A stretch of DNA of 16,795 nucleotides from Lichenicola sp964242425 (GCA_964242425.1 CAXTCK010000058.1:1-16795); one strand, 5' to 3'; counted from the stretch's first letter, positions 1 to 7,915 are shown. Notes: generated by a model not told the origin, from the sequence alone. Translations and numbers: made by a program.

Positions 1-186
1 GCCCTAGCCTGTCTGGTGACGACCTCGATCTCGCGCAGCGCCAGGATCTCGCCCAGGTCAGGCAAGGTCCGCCGGTAGCGCAGGCGGCAGAACACCACAA
101 ACCACGAAGGCGATGACGTCGTTGGGCAGACAGGTCCGGTTCAGCACGCCGGCGCTGCGCTCGTCGAACTGCGGGCCTGCAGTCAT
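1..186 (-). pseudogene. Frameshifted N-terminal remnant of a probable IS6-family transposase
   Basis: Reading the minus strand from an ATG at 186, the product begins MTAGPQFDERS and continues to LPNDVIAFVV at about position 100. Coding similarity then moves to another frame, which reads VVFCRLRYRRTLPDLGEIL and then ALREIEV towards position 20. This pattern (P-x-D-V-I, then a hydrophobic stretch with RLRYR, then DL-E-x-L-x-x-R-x-I-x-V) is what I remember of the N-terminal region of IS6-family transposases, upstream of the DDE core. The frame change at roughly 95-106 makes it non-functional as read. The piece runs off the left edge, so the catalytic domain and one IS end cannot be seen. No inverted terminal repeat was found upstream of 186. 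The family is assigned from memory of the motif, without a search. Confidence 0.5.
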
Positions 187-486
187 GACCATAGAGGCGC
201 CGGTAGCCCGCCCCCTCCGTCACGGTCCACACGCCACAGCACACGCAGTTCATCCCGTCTGCCCGGTCTTTCCGTCTGCCCGGTCTTTCTTCCACTGCCG
301 AAGCGCTACGTCAGCCAAACGCTGCTGCCACATCGGATGGTGGACGTGAGCCTTGATAGATCCCTCAGGTTCACGCCTCGGCGTTGGTCGGATCCGGTTC
401 TACCAGTTGCTGGAGGAACAGGAGCTCCGGCGTATCGGTCGGCCGGAGGTCGTGCCCTCCCAGAGCGTTCTCCGACAGCAGGAAAT
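187..486. other. Non-coding or degenerate stretch upstream of the transporter operon
   Basis: No convincing complete gene lies here. It contains the 17-bp tandem duplication at 255-289. It also contains most of a short open frame (TTG 353 to TAG 490, + strand) with the segment LGVGRIRFYQLLEEQELRR followed by IGRPEVVPSQ. That resembles the small helix-turn-helix of excisionase-type proteins, but it has no ribosome binding site and no methionine start. The rest looks like decayed DNA between the IS remnant and the operon promoter. Confidence 0.4.
255..289. repeat. 17-bp exact tandem duplication
   Basis: The unit CGTCTGCCCGGTCTTTC occurs twice back to back (256-272 and 273-289), and one further matching base at 255 extends the period. 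Nothing around it suggests coding function. It is probably a local slippage or repair duplication in degenerate DNA. Confidence 0.9.
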
Positions 487-500
487 CTAGTTTTTCTAGC
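486..500. promoter_or_regulatory. Upstream operator-like dyad (candidate RpiR-type site 1)
   Basis: The sequence TCTAGTTTTTCTAGC contains a perfect inverted repeat, CTAG-N5-CTAG (487-499). Its reverse complement shares the 11-base core TAGAAAAACTA with the second dyad at 546-560. The two dyad centres (493 and 553) are 60 bp apart and bracket the putative -35 and -10 elements, as expected for a pair of repressor sites. Regulator identity is inferred: the operon encodes one RpiR-family protein, and the HexR branch of that family is known to bind TGTA-rich dyads with an A/T centre. Confidence 0.45.
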
Positions 501-518
501 TCCTACGTCTTTCGCATC

Positions 519-549
519 TTGACAGGCTCCAAAGCCAGCGCAGTATGTA
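519..549 (+). promoter_or_regulatory. Putative sigma-70-type promoter of the transporter operon
   Basis: TTGACA at 519-524 matches the -35 consensus exactly. The best -10 candidates are GTATGT (543-548, 18-bp spacing) or TATGTA (544-549, 19-bp spacing), both imperfect. It is the only strong -35-like element before the first gene and lies 48 bp from the GTG start. The -10 overlaps the downstream dyad at 546-560, which suits repression by occlusion. Confidence 0.4.
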
Positions 550-560
550 GAAAAACTACG
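546..560. promoter_or_regulatory. Downstream operator-like dyad (candidate RpiR-type site 2)
   Basis: TGTAGAAAAACTACG contains a perfect inverted repeat, GTAG-AAAAA-CTAC (547-559). It overlaps the putative -10 and ends just before the GGAGG ribosome binding site (561-565). The layout resembles the TGTA(G/A)T-N3-A(C/T)TACA class of site known for HexR, an RpiR-family regulator. It shares the core TAGAAAAACTA, in inverted orientation, with the dyad at 486-500. The dyad symmetry is directly visible; the regulator that binds it is inferred. Confidence 0.5.
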
Positions 561-571
561 GGAGGAAGATC

Positions 572-1654
572 GTGTTGTATCAAAAAAAACAGATGTCGCG
601 TCGGCACTTGCTCAAGGCTGGCGTCGTTTTGGGCACGGGATTGGCAATCAGCCCTGCCAGGGCCGCGTCGAAGCCGCTGGTGGTGTACAGCAACAAGAGC
701 CTTGATTACTACTTCTTCGTGGTGCAGCAGGAAGCGGTGAAGCGCGCGGTCCAGGCGCAAGGCTGGGACTACGCCGACGTCAACGCGAACTTTGACAACA
801 CGGTGCAGCTGCAGCAATGGGCCAGCCTGCTGCTGCGCGGTCCAGCCGCCATCATCAGCGACCCGATCGACAGCCAGGCGATCGTCAGCGCGATCCGTCG
901 CTTCAACTTCAAGCACATCCCCGTCGGCATCGTCGACACCCCCGCCACCGGGGGCGACGTCGCGATCACCGTGGACTTCGACAACCACCAGGGCGGCGTC
1001 ATGGCGGCGCAGCAGATCGTCGACCGCCTGAAGGCAAAGAACGGGTCGCCCAAGGGCAAGGTGCTGAACTGCTACGGCGCGCTGCAAAGCGTGGCGTGGC
1101 GGCTACGCAAGGAAGGCTTCGACGCCGAGATGTCGAAATACCCCAACGTTTCCGTGCTGGACCGCCCGACCGAGGGTCTGCTGAACAACATGCTCAGCGT
1201 CACCATCTCGACCTTGTCGGAGCACCCGGACCTGGATGCGGTGCACGCGCCGAGCGACACGCCGTCGCGCGGCATCGTCACCGCGCTGCAGCAGCACGGG
1301 CGCTGGAAGAAGCGCGACGAGCAGGGCCACGTCATCTTCGTCAACATCGACGGCGAGCCGATCGCGCTGCAGTGGATCGAGCAGGGCTACATGGACGCGG
1401 AGATCTCGCAGGATCCGATCGCCTACGCGCAGATCACCGTGGACATGATCGCGAAATACGCCATGCACGGGCAGAAGGTCCCGCTCGGGCCGTACGAGAA
1501 CAAGGACTATTTCTGGGAAAAGGGCACGATCACCAGCTCGGCGTCCGGCCCGTCGCTGGTGATCCCGCCGTCTATCGTCGATCCGAGCAACGTCAAGGAT
1601 CCCAGGCTGTGGGGCAACGTGTCCTACAACAAGTGGGGCATGCATTATTCCTGA
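572..1654 (+). CDS. Sugar ABC transporter substrate-binding protein (RbsB-like), Tat signal
   Basis: Periplasmic sugar-binding protein of the type 1 (ribose/galactose-like) fold, feeding the ATPase and permease that follow. The product has 360 residues. The GTG start at 572 is chosen because GGAGG (561-565) sits 6 bases upstream; ATG 593 is an alternative. Residues 9-15 read SRRHLLK, a twin-arginine motif, followed by a hydrophobic stretch and a likely cleavage site after ARA (about residue 31), so export by Tat is predicted. The mature part starts with KPLVVYSNKSLDYYF and contains the family-typical segment LLRGPAAIISDPIDSQAIV and the late IFVNIDG segment. No lipobox is present. The ligand cannot be read from the sequence; the enzymes downstream point to a pentose, pentitol or pentonate. 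It is first in the operon, 21 bp before the ATPase. Confidence 0.88.
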   Translation: MLYQKKQMSRRHLLKAGVVLGTGLAISPARAASKPLVVYSNKSLDYYFFVVQQEAVKRAVQAQGWDYADVNANFDNTVQLQQWASLLLRGPAAIISDPIDSQAIVSAIRRFNFKHIPVGIVDTPATGGDVAITVDFDNHQGGVMAAQQIVDRLKAKNGSPKGKVLNCYGALQSVAWRLRKEGFDAEMSKYPNVSVLDRPTEGLLNNMLSVTISTLSEHPDLDAVHAPSDTPSRGIVTALQQHGRWKKRDEQGHVIFVNIDGEPIALQWIEQGYMDAEISQDPIAYAQITVDMIAKYAMHGQKVPLGPYENKDYFWEKGTITSSASGPSLVIPPSIVDPSNVKDPRLWGNVSYNKWGMHYS

Positions 1655-1675
1655 CGTTCGGGAGCATTGAAGGTC

Positions 1676-3226
1676 ATGTCGGCTCGGATGCAGGACGATG
1701 CAGCAAGGGTCGCCGAAGGAGACATCCTGCGTCTCGACGGCCTGACCAAGACCTATGGCGGGTTCACCGCGCTGGACAACGTGACGGTCGCGGTCCGGCG
1801 CGGCTCCATCCACGGGCTGCTGGGGGAGAATGGCGCCGGCAAGTCCACGCTGGTCGGGCTGATCGCCGGCATGCGCATCCCGACCCGCGGCCGCATCGAG
1901 TTCGACGGGCAGGACGTGCACGGCCATGACGTCAAGGCGATGGAGCAGGCCGGGGTGTTCCTGGTCACCCAGGAGCCGATGATCGTGGGCCAGCTCAGCG
2001 TGGCGGAGAACCTGCTGCTCGGGCACTGGCCGGCGCGCGGCGGCTTCGTCGACTGGAAGCAGTTGCGTGCGCAGGCGCGGCGCATGCTGGAAGGCGAGCG
2101 GATCGATCCGGCCGCGCTGGCGGAGGAGCTGAGCGCCGTCGACCGGCGCAAGCTCAACATCCTGCGCGCCTTGTTCAGCGGCGGCCGGCTGATCATCCTG
2201 GACGAGCCGACCACCGCGCTGACCATGAGCGACCGCGCCGTGCTGTTCGCGTTCATGCGCGAGCTCAAGGATCGCGGCATCACCTTCATCTTCATCTCGC
2301 ACTACAACGAGGAGATCCTCGACATCTGCGACGCGGTCACCGTGCTGCGCGACGGGCGCCTGGCCGGCGGCAGCGACGACCTGCGGGAGATGAGCTCCGA
2401 ACGCTTGTCGGAGCTGGTGCTGGGCCGCGGGCTGCAGCTGTTCCGGCGCGACCGCGACCGCGACAGGCAGGACCGCGACAGCCTGCATGTCAGCGGCGTG
2501 GTGGCGCCCAAGGTGCGGGTGGAGTCGTTCTCCATCGCCCGCGGCGAGGTGGTGGGCTTCGCCGGCCTGCTGGGCTCCGGCGCCAAGGAGTTCGCCCAGA
2601 CCCTGTTCGGCCTCAACCCGGCCAGCGCCGGGCGGCTGCACGTCGAGGCCGGCGGCGGCAACGGCCGCCTGCCCGCCACCCCGGCGGACGCGCTGGGGCG
2701 CGGCATTGCCTACCTGTCCGACGACCGGCGCCGCGACGGCGTGGTCGGGCTGCTGAGCATCGGCAGCAACATTTCCCTGTCCAGCCTGCCCTTGCTGTCC
2801 CGCTTCGGCTTCGTGCGCCGGCAGGCGGAGCGGGACATGGTCGGGCGCTATTTCCGCGAGCTCGGCGTCAAGGCGCCGGACGCGGCGGTGGCGGTGGATA
2901 CGCTGAGCGGCGGCAACCAGCAGAAGGTGTGCCTCGCGCGCCTGCTGGCGACCGGCCCGAAGCTGCTGATCCTGGACGAGCCGACCCGCGGCATCGACGT
3001 CGGCGTGAAGGAGGACGTGCACCGCACCGTGGACGCGCTGACCGCGCAGGGCCTCAGCGTCATCGTGGTCACCACCGACCTGGACGAGATGGCGCGCGTC
3101 ACCGACCGCGTGTGCGTGTTCTCCGAGGGCAGGATCGTGGAAACCCTGCACGGCGACGCCATCACCACCGACCGCCTGCGGCAGGCCGCCTTCAGCGCCC
3201 CCGCTGCCAAGGAGAACCGGACATGA
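1676..3226 (+). CDS. Sugar ABC transporter ATP-binding protein, two NBDs (RbsA/XylG-like)
   Basis: Energises import of the sugar through the permease encoded next. It has 516 residues from ATG 1676, the usual length for double-domain sugar ATPases. TTG 1667 and ATG 1688 are possible alternative starts. NBD1 has Walker A GENGAGKST (50-58), Q-loop Q99 and Walker B LIILDEP (172-178). Its signature is degenerate (LSAVDRRK, 152-159). NBD2 is the mirror image: the Walker A region is reduced to GLLGSGAKEF, but the signature LSGGNQQK (about 410-417) and Walker B LLILDEP (about 430-436) are intact. This asymmetry is normal for the RbsA family and suggests paired sites of unequal activity. The stop overlaps the permease start (ATGA at 3223), which implies translational coupling. 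Confidence 0.93.
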   Translation: MSARMQDDAARVAEGDILRLDGLTKTYGGFTALDNVTVAVRRGSIHGLLGENGAGKSTLVGLIAGMRIPTRGRIEFDGQDVHGHDVKAMEQAGVFLVTQEPMIVGQLSVAENLLLGHWPARGGFVDWKQLRAQARRMLEGERIDPAALAEELSAVDRRKLNILRALFSGGRLIILDEPTTALTMSDRAVLFAFMRELKDRGITFIFISHYNEEILDICDAVTVLRDGRLAGGSDDLREMSSERLSELVLGRGLQLFRRDRDRDRQDRDSLHVSGVVAPKVRVESFSIARGEVVGFAGLLGSGAKEFAQTLFGLNPASAGRLHVEAGGGNGRLPATPADALGRGIAYLSDDRRRDGVVGLLSIGSNISLSSLPLLSRFGFVRRQAERDMVGRYFRELGVKAPDAAVAVDTLSGGNQQKVCLARLLATGPKLLILDEPTRGIDVGVKEDVHRTVDALTAQGLSVIVVTTDLDEMARVTDRVCVFSEGRIVETLHGDAITTDRLRQAAFSAPAAKENRT

Positions 3227-4275
3227 CCGACACGCCCATGACCCGGGTCCAGCCGGTCGGGCCGGGCAGCACCTTGTCGCAGCAGGCCTCGTCGCTGCCC
3301 GCCGCCGTCGACGCGCGGCCGCCCGCCCGTCGCGACACCCTGCGCTGGGTGCTGCAGAACGTGGTGTGGTTCTGGCTGATCGGGCTGGTGGTCATCTTCG
3401 GCCTGCTGAACACGTTCTTCTTCAGCATCGCCAACCTGCAGAACATCCTGATCCAGGCGACCGTGCTCGGCATGCTGGCGCTGGCGGTGTCGCTGCCGCT
3501 GCTGATTGCCGAGATCGACCTGTCGATCGCCAGCAACCTCGGATTCTCCTCCGTGGTGGGGGCGATCCTGGTGACCAGCGCGCATTTCCCGTGGTGGCTC
3601 GGCATGCTGGCGGGGGTGGGCGTCGGCACGCTGATCGGCTTCTTCAACGGCGTGTGCATCACCTGGCTGCGCATGGTGTCGCTGATCGAGACGCTGGCGA
3701 TGATGATCATCCTGCAGGGCGCGCTGCTGGCGATCACGCATGGCAACACCATCACCGACCTGCCGACCGGGTTCTTCTGGATTGGCCAGACCACCGTGCT
3801 GGGCTGGCCGTTGCTGCCGGTGATCTTCGTGGTGGCGCTTGGCGGGATGATGACGTTCCTGCGCCTCACCGTGCCCGGGCGGAGCGTCTACGCGGTGGGC
3901 GGCAACCCGCTGGCGGCCGCCAGTGCCGGCATACGCGTGCGCCGGATCAAGATCCTGGCCTTCACCGCGTCTGGGTTCCTGTCGTCGATTGCCGGCTACC
4001 TGCTCGCGTCCTGGCAGATGGCGATCACCTCCAACCAGGGCTCGGGCTTCCTGTTGTATGCGATCGCGGCACCGATCATCGGCGGGGTCAGCGTGTTCGG
4101 CGGCCGCGGCCACGTGCTGGGCATCCTGGGCGGCGTTCTGCTGCTGACCGTGATCCATGTCGGGCTGTCGATCGTCAACGTTCCCTCGTTCTATGTCGAC
4201 ATGATCGGGGGCTTTGCGATCTTCATCGCCGTGGCGACCGATGCGCTTCGCGTCCGCATGTCCTCGACGCGCTGA
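3223..4275 (+). CDS. Sugar ABC transporter permease (RbsC-like)
   Basis: Inner-membrane channel subunit of the importer, 350 residues, of the branched-chain/ribose permease family (BPD_transp_2). A hydrophilic N-terminal arm of about 40 residues, rich in Pro and Ala, precedes roughly eight to ten hydrophobic segments, starting at VVWFWLIGLVVIFGLL. Family landmarks are IAEIDLSIASNLGF after the second hydrophobic block, the cytoplasmic loop VPGRSVYAVGGNPLAAASAG, which contacts the ATPase, and IIGGVSVFGGRGHVLG near the C-terminus. The ATG at 3223 overlaps the ATPase stop and has AAGGAG (3209-3214) upstream. Only one permease gene is present, so a homodimer is expected. Confidence 0.92.
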   Translation: MTDTPMTRVQPVGPGSTLSQQASSLPAAVDARPPARRDTLRWVLQNVVWFWLIGLVVIFGLLNTFFFSIANLQNILIQATVLGMLALAVSLPLLIAEIDLSIASNLGFSSVVGAILVTSAHFPWWLGMLAGVGVGTLIGFFNGVCITWLRMVSLIETLAMMIILQGALLAITHGNTITDLPTGFFWIGQTTVLGWPLLPVIFVVALGGMMTFLRLTVPGRSVYAVGGNPLAAASAGIRVRRIKILAFTASGFLSSIAGYLLASWQMAITSNQGSGFLLYAIAAPIIGGVSVFGGRGHVLGILGGVLLLTVIHVGLSIVNVPSFYVDMIGGFAIFIAVATDALRVRMSSTR

Positions 4276-4296
4276 TCGCCTGATCGGAGAACATCC

Positions 4297-5466
4297 TTGA
4301 ACGCTTCCGACATCCTTCCCGCCGACCATCCGGACGCGACCCTGGTCGGGCGCTTGTTCGACCCTGGCGTCGGCGGTCCCTGCCTGGTGCAGCTGCGCGG
4401 CGACCGGCTGGTCGACGTCACCGCGGCCGGCCCCACCATGACCGACCTGCTGGAGCGGCACGATCCGGGCGTTGCCGTGCGCGAAGCGCTAGGCGGAACC
4501 TCCTGGGCGGTCGAGGACGTGGTCGCGGACAGCCTGGCGCGTCGCACCGATCGGCCGCATCTGCTGGCGCCTTGCGACCTGCAGGCGGTCAAGGCATGCG
4601 GCGTGACCTTCGCCCGCTCCATGCTGGAGCGCGTGATCGAGGAGCGGGCCAAGGGCGATCCGGCCCAGGCGCGGGCAATCCGGGCGGAAGTGGACGGGGC
4701 GGTGGGCGGTGCGCTGGCGAGCGTGCAGGCCGGATCGGCGGAAGCAGCCCGCGTGAAGCAGGTGCTGATCGAGCGCGGCTACTGGTCGCAGTATCTCGAG
4801 GTCGGAATCGGCCCGGACGCGGAAGTGTTCACCAAGGCGCCGGTGCTGTCTTCGGTGGGCCTGGGGGCCGAGGTCGGCGTGCTGCGCGCGTCGAGCTGGA
4901 ACAATCCGGAACCGGAAGCGGTGCTGGCGGTGAACAGCCGAGGCGAGGTGCGGGGCGTGACGCTCGGCAACGACGTCAACCTGCGCGACATCGAGGGCCG
5001 CAGCGCGCTGCTGCTCGGCAAGGCCAAGGACAACAACGCGTCCTGCGCCATCGGCCCGTTCATCCGCTTGTTCGACCAGGGTTTCGGCATCGACGACGTT
5101 CGCCGGCTGGAGATCACCCTGACCGTCACGGGCGGTGCCGACGCCTATGTGCTCAACGGCACCAGCTCGATGAAGGAGATCAGCCGCGACCCGCTGAATC
5201 TGGTGCAGCAGGCGATGGGGCGGCACCACCAGTATCCGGACGGCATGATGCTGTTCCTCGGCACACTGTTCGCGCCGACCCAGGATCGCGAGGTGGCGGG
5301 CCAGGGGTTCACCCATAAGCAGGGCGACCGCGTCGAGATCATGGCCCCGGCGCTCGGCCGGCTGGTCAACACGGTGACCTATTCCGACGAGGCGCCGGGC
5401 TGGAGCTTCGGCATCAACGCCCTGATGCGCAACCTGGCCGGACGCGGCCTGCTCGGCGCGCGATGA
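4297..5466 (+). CDS. xylX: XylX-like 2-keto-3-deoxypentonate dehydratase (FAH superfamily)
   Basis: Predicted to dehydrate a 2-keto-3-deoxypentonate to 2-oxoglutarate semialdehyde, the penultimate step of the Weimberg-type oxidative pentose pathway. The 389 residues match the size of Caulobacter XylX and share its characteristic blocks: GVTFARSMLERVIEERAKGD (about 102-121), WSQYLEVGIGPDAEVFTKAP (163-182), WNNPEPEAVL (201-210), GNDVNLRDIEGRSALLLGKA (224-243), and HQYPDGMMLFLGTLFAP later. E205 and E207, with D226 or D231, are the likely Mg2+ ligands by analogy to the FAH fold. TTG 4297 is the chosen start, with CGGAGA 6 bases upstream; the next in-frame ATG would remove 47 conserved residues. 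Its stop overlaps the next start (ATGA). Which sugar acid it uses (D-xylose or L-arabinose series) cannot be told. Confidence 0.85.
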   Translation: MNASDILPADHPDATLVGRLFDPGVGGPCLVQLRGDRLVDVTAAGPTMTDLLERHDPGVAVREALGGTSWAVEDVVADSLARRTDRPHLLAPCDLQAVKACGVTFARSMLERVIEERAKGDPAQARAIRAEVDGAVGGALASVQAGSAEAARVKQVLIERGYWSQYLEVGIGPDAEVFTKAPVLSSVGLGAEVGVLRASSWNNPEPEAVLAVNSRGEVRGVTLGNDVNLRDIEGRSALLLGKAKDNNASCAIGPFIRLFDQGFGIDDVRRLEITLTVTGGADAYVLNGTSSMKEISRDPLNLVQQAMGRHHQYPDGMMLFLGTLFAPTQDREVAGQGFTHKQGDRVEIMAPALGRLVNTVTYSDEAPGWSFGINALMRNLAGRGLLGAR

Positions 5467-6443
5467 GCGGCGTGGCGGCGGGAGGCGAGCCGAAGCGGGT
5501 CGTCGTCACCGACCTGCGCTTCGAGGGGCTGCTGAACGAGCGCGCCGCCGCCGATCGGTTCGGCGCCTCGTTCCACGAGTTCGACTGCCAGGATGCGTCG
5601 GAGGTGGCGGATGCGCTGCGCGACGCCGACATCGCCTTCGTCAACCTGGTGACGGTGACGGAACAAGCGCTGGCCGGCATGCGGCCGGGGGCGCTGGTGG
5701 TGCGCTACGGCATCGGCGTCGACAATGTCGACCTGTCCGCGGCGCGGCGCCTCGGCATCCGGGTCGCCAACGTGCCGGACTACGGCAGCGACACCGTGGC
5801 CGACCACGCATCCGCTTCCATGCTGGCGCTGCTGCGCCGGCTGCCGATGTTCGACGCGGCGATCCGCGCCGAAGGCTGGATCAACCCCGACCGCGTTCGG
5901 CCGCTCCCGTCCCTGATGTCCTCCACCGTGGGACTGGTCGGCGTGGGCCGCATCGGCCTGCTGGTGGCGCGCCGGCTGCAGGCATTCGGGATCCGCATCC
6001 TGGCCAGCGACCCGTTCGCCGATCCGGGACGGCTGCGCGAGGCCGGGATCGAGCCGGTGGCGCTCGATGCGCTGCTTGCGGAAGCGCACGGCATCTCGCT
6101 GCACCTTCCGGCCAATGCGGAAACCCGGCACATCATCGGGCGGCCATCGATCGCGCGGATGCGACGCGGCGCCATGCTGGTGAACACCGCGCGCGGCGCG
6201 CTGGTGGACGAGGCGGCGCTGGCGGAAGCCCTGGCCGATGGTCGCCTCGGCGGCGCCGCCCTGGACGTGTTCGATCCGGAGCCGCTGGCACCGGACTCGC
6301 CGTTGCGCGGCATGTCCAACGTGATCCTGAGCCCGCACGCCGCCTTCTATTCGGTGGAAAGCCTCGATGCGCTGCAGCGCCTTGCCGCCGAGGAGGCCGC
6401 ACGGGCCCTGGCGGGCGAGCCGCTCCGCTCCCTGGTGCCGTGA
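5463..6443 (+). CDS. D-isomer-specific 2-hydroxyacid dehydrogenase (CtBP/phosphoglycerate-DH-like)
   Basis: NAD(P)-dependent interconversion of a 2-oxo acid and a D-2-hydroxy acid. The protein has 326 residues, typical for the family. The nucleotide-binding motif is GVGRIG (160-165). The catalytic triad is visible as R244 in NTARGALVDE, E273 in FDPEPL and H292 in SPHAAF. D183 in ILASDPF falls at the end of the second Rossmann strand, where an acidic residue usually favours NAD over NADP. The segment VVRYGIGVDNVDL (79-91) is typical of this family. It overlaps the dehydratase by 4 bases (ATGA), so tight co-expression is likely. A 2-hydroxyacid dehydrogenase is not a step in the textbook Weimberg or xylulokinase routes. 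It may reduce a keto-acid by-product (glyoxylate, hydroxypyruvate or a 2-keto sugar acid), or it may mark an unfamiliar substrate. Confidence 0.88.
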   Translation: MSGVAAGGEPKRVVVTDLRFEGLLNERAAADRFGASFHEFDCQDASEVADALRDADIAFVNLVTVTEQALAGMRPGALVVRYGIGVDNVDLSAARRLGIRVANVPDYGSDTVADHASASMLALLRRLPMFDAAIRAEGWINPDRVRPLPSLMSSTVGLVGVGRIGLLVARRLQAFGIRILASDPFADPGRLREAGIEPVALDALLAEAHGISLHLPANAETRHIIGRPSIARMRRGAMLVNTARGALVDEAALAEALADGRLGGAALDVFDPEPLAPDSPLRGMSNVILSPHAAFYSVESLDALQRLAAEEAARALAGEPLRSLVP

Positions 6444-6472
6444 GCGACCCTGCCGATGTTCCGGAGAGATCG

Positions 6473-7915
6473 ATGACCGACCGTTCCCGTTCCTTCTTCA
6501 TCGGCGGCGTCTGGAACGATGACGGCGCCGACGGCTCCTTCACGGTCAGCAACCCGGCCACCGAGCGCCCCCTCGCCGAGCTCGCATCGGCCGGGGAAGC
6601 GGTGGTGGACCGCGCGGTCAAGGCGGCGCGCCAGGCATTTCCGGCCTGGCGCGACCTCGGGCCCTACAAGCGCGCCGCCCTGTTGCGCGCGCTGGCGGCC
6701 GAAGTGGACGGGCGGCGCGACGCGATTGCCCGCGTGCTGACGGCCGAACAAGGCAAGCCGCTGGACGAGGCACGCGGCGAGGTGTCCAAGGTCGCGCGCA
6801 CCTTCGAGTTCTACGCCGCCGAGGCGGTGCGCGTGCTCGGCCAGACCATTCCGAACGAGGATCCCGGCTTCCTGAGCCTGGTCGAGAAGGAGCCGATCGG
6901 CGTGGCGGCGGCGATCGCGCCCTGGAACTATCCGGTGGAGCTGATCGGCTGGAAGCTCGGCGGCGCGCTGGCCGCGGGGTGCACCCTGGTGGTCAAGCCG
7001 TCCGAATACACGCCGTTGTCGGCGATCGCGCTGATCGAGTGCGTCGAGGCGGCGGGCTTCCCGGCCGGGGTGGTCAACCTGGTGCAGGGCGCTGCTGCCA
7101 CCGGCGCCGCGCTGGTGTCGCATCCGGACGTGGACAAGATCGCCTTCACCGGCTCGGTATCGGTGGGCGAGAACATCTTCCGCACCATGGGCGGCATCAA
7201 GTCGGTGTCGCTGGAGCTGGGCGGCAACTGCCCGATGGTCGTGGGCGGAAGCGCCGACGTGGAAGCGGCGGTGGCCGGTGCATTGCGCCGCGGCTTCCGC
7301 AACATGGGTCAGATCTGCATCGCGGTGAACCGCATCTACGTGCATCGCTCGCTGTACGACCGCTTCCTCGGCCTGCTCGCCGAGGGAGCCGGTCGCCTCA
7401 GCATCGCCGACGGGCTGCAGCGTCCAGACGCGGACCTGGGACCGATGACCAACGCCGACGGCATCACCAAGGTCGAACGCCACGTTGCGGACGCGCGGAA
7501 GAAGGGCGCCCGCCTGCTGTGCGGCGGCGGCCGGCCGGCCGGCTTCGAGTCCGGGTATTTCTTTTCGCCCACGGTGTTCGGCGACTGCGCGCCAGACACC
7601 CTGGTCATGAGCGAGGAAACCTTTGGCCCGGTGCTGGGCGTGGCACCGTTCGATACCCTGGACGAGGCCATCGCCCTGGCCAATGCAGGACCGTACGGGC
7701 TCGCCGCCTATGTGTATGCGCGCGATGTGGGCGAGATCTTCGCCCTGACACGGGCACTGTGCTTCGGCAGCGTCGCCGTGAACAACGTCGATGCCGGGAT
7801 CATGAACGCGCCTTATGGCGGCCGGAAGCGCAGCGGCATCGGCTACGAGCACGGGCGGGAAGGCATGGAAGGCTATCTCGCCATCAAGCACGTCCGGCTG
7901 CGGCACGGGGCCTGA
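6473..7915 (+). CDS. NAD(P)-dependent aldehyde dehydrogenase, probable 2-oxoglutarate semialdehyde DH
   Basis: Oxidises an aldehyde to a carboxylate; next to a XylX-like dehydratase, the best guess is 2-oxoglutarate semialdehyde to 2-oxoglutarate. ATG 6473 is chosen because GGAG (6463-6466) sits 6 bases upstream. A GTG at 6440, overlapping the previous stop, would add 11 residues. The protein has 480 residues. ALDH landmarks are all present: PWNYP (150-154, with catalytic N152), VKPSE (174-178), FTGS (225-228), general base E248 in LELGGN, nucleophile C282 in NMGQICIAVNR, and late EETFGPV. The family also includes succinate semialdehyde and glycolaldehyde/lactaldehyde dehydrogenases, so the substrate rests on gene context only. 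Confidence 0.87.
   Translation: MTDRSRSFFIGGVWNDDGADGSFTVSNPATERPLAELASAGEAVVDRAVKAARQAFPAWRDLGPYKRAALLRALAAEVDGRRDAIARVLTAEQGKPLDEARGEVSKVARTFEFYAAEAVRVLGQTIPNEDPGFLSLVEKEPIGVAAAIAPWNYPVELIGWKLGGALAAGCTLVVKPSEYTPLSAIALIECVEAAGFPAGVVNLVQGAAATGAALVSHPDVDKIAFTGSVSVGENIFRTMGGIKSVSLELGGNCPMVVGGSADVEAAVAGALRRGFRNMGQICIAVNRIYVHRSLYDRFLGLLAEGAGRLSIADGLQRPDADLGPMTNADGITKVERHVADARKKGARLLCGGGRPAGFESGYFFSPTVFGDCAPDTLVMSEETFGPVLGVAPFDTLDEAIALANAGPYGLAAYVYARDVGEIFALTRALCFGSVAVNNVDAGIMNAPYGGRKRSGIGYEHGREGMEGYLAIKHVRLRHGA

Noticed and set aside
1103..3151. Very long minus-strand open frame (682 codons) opposite the binding-protein and ATPase genes
   Set aside because: It is antisense to two genes with clear family motifs. 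Its product is low-complexity (His, Gln, Ala, Asp, Arg) as expected from GC-rich antisense third positions, and it has no recognisable domain.
2848..4461. Minus-strand open frame (537 codons) opposite the permease
   Set aside because: Composition is dominated by Gln, His, Arg and Asp, it has no motif, and it overlaps three well-supported + strand genes.
6347..7906. Minus-strand open frame (519 codons) opposite the aldehyde dehydrogenase
   Set aside because: It is antisense to an ALDH with all catalytic residues present and has no domain-like sequence.
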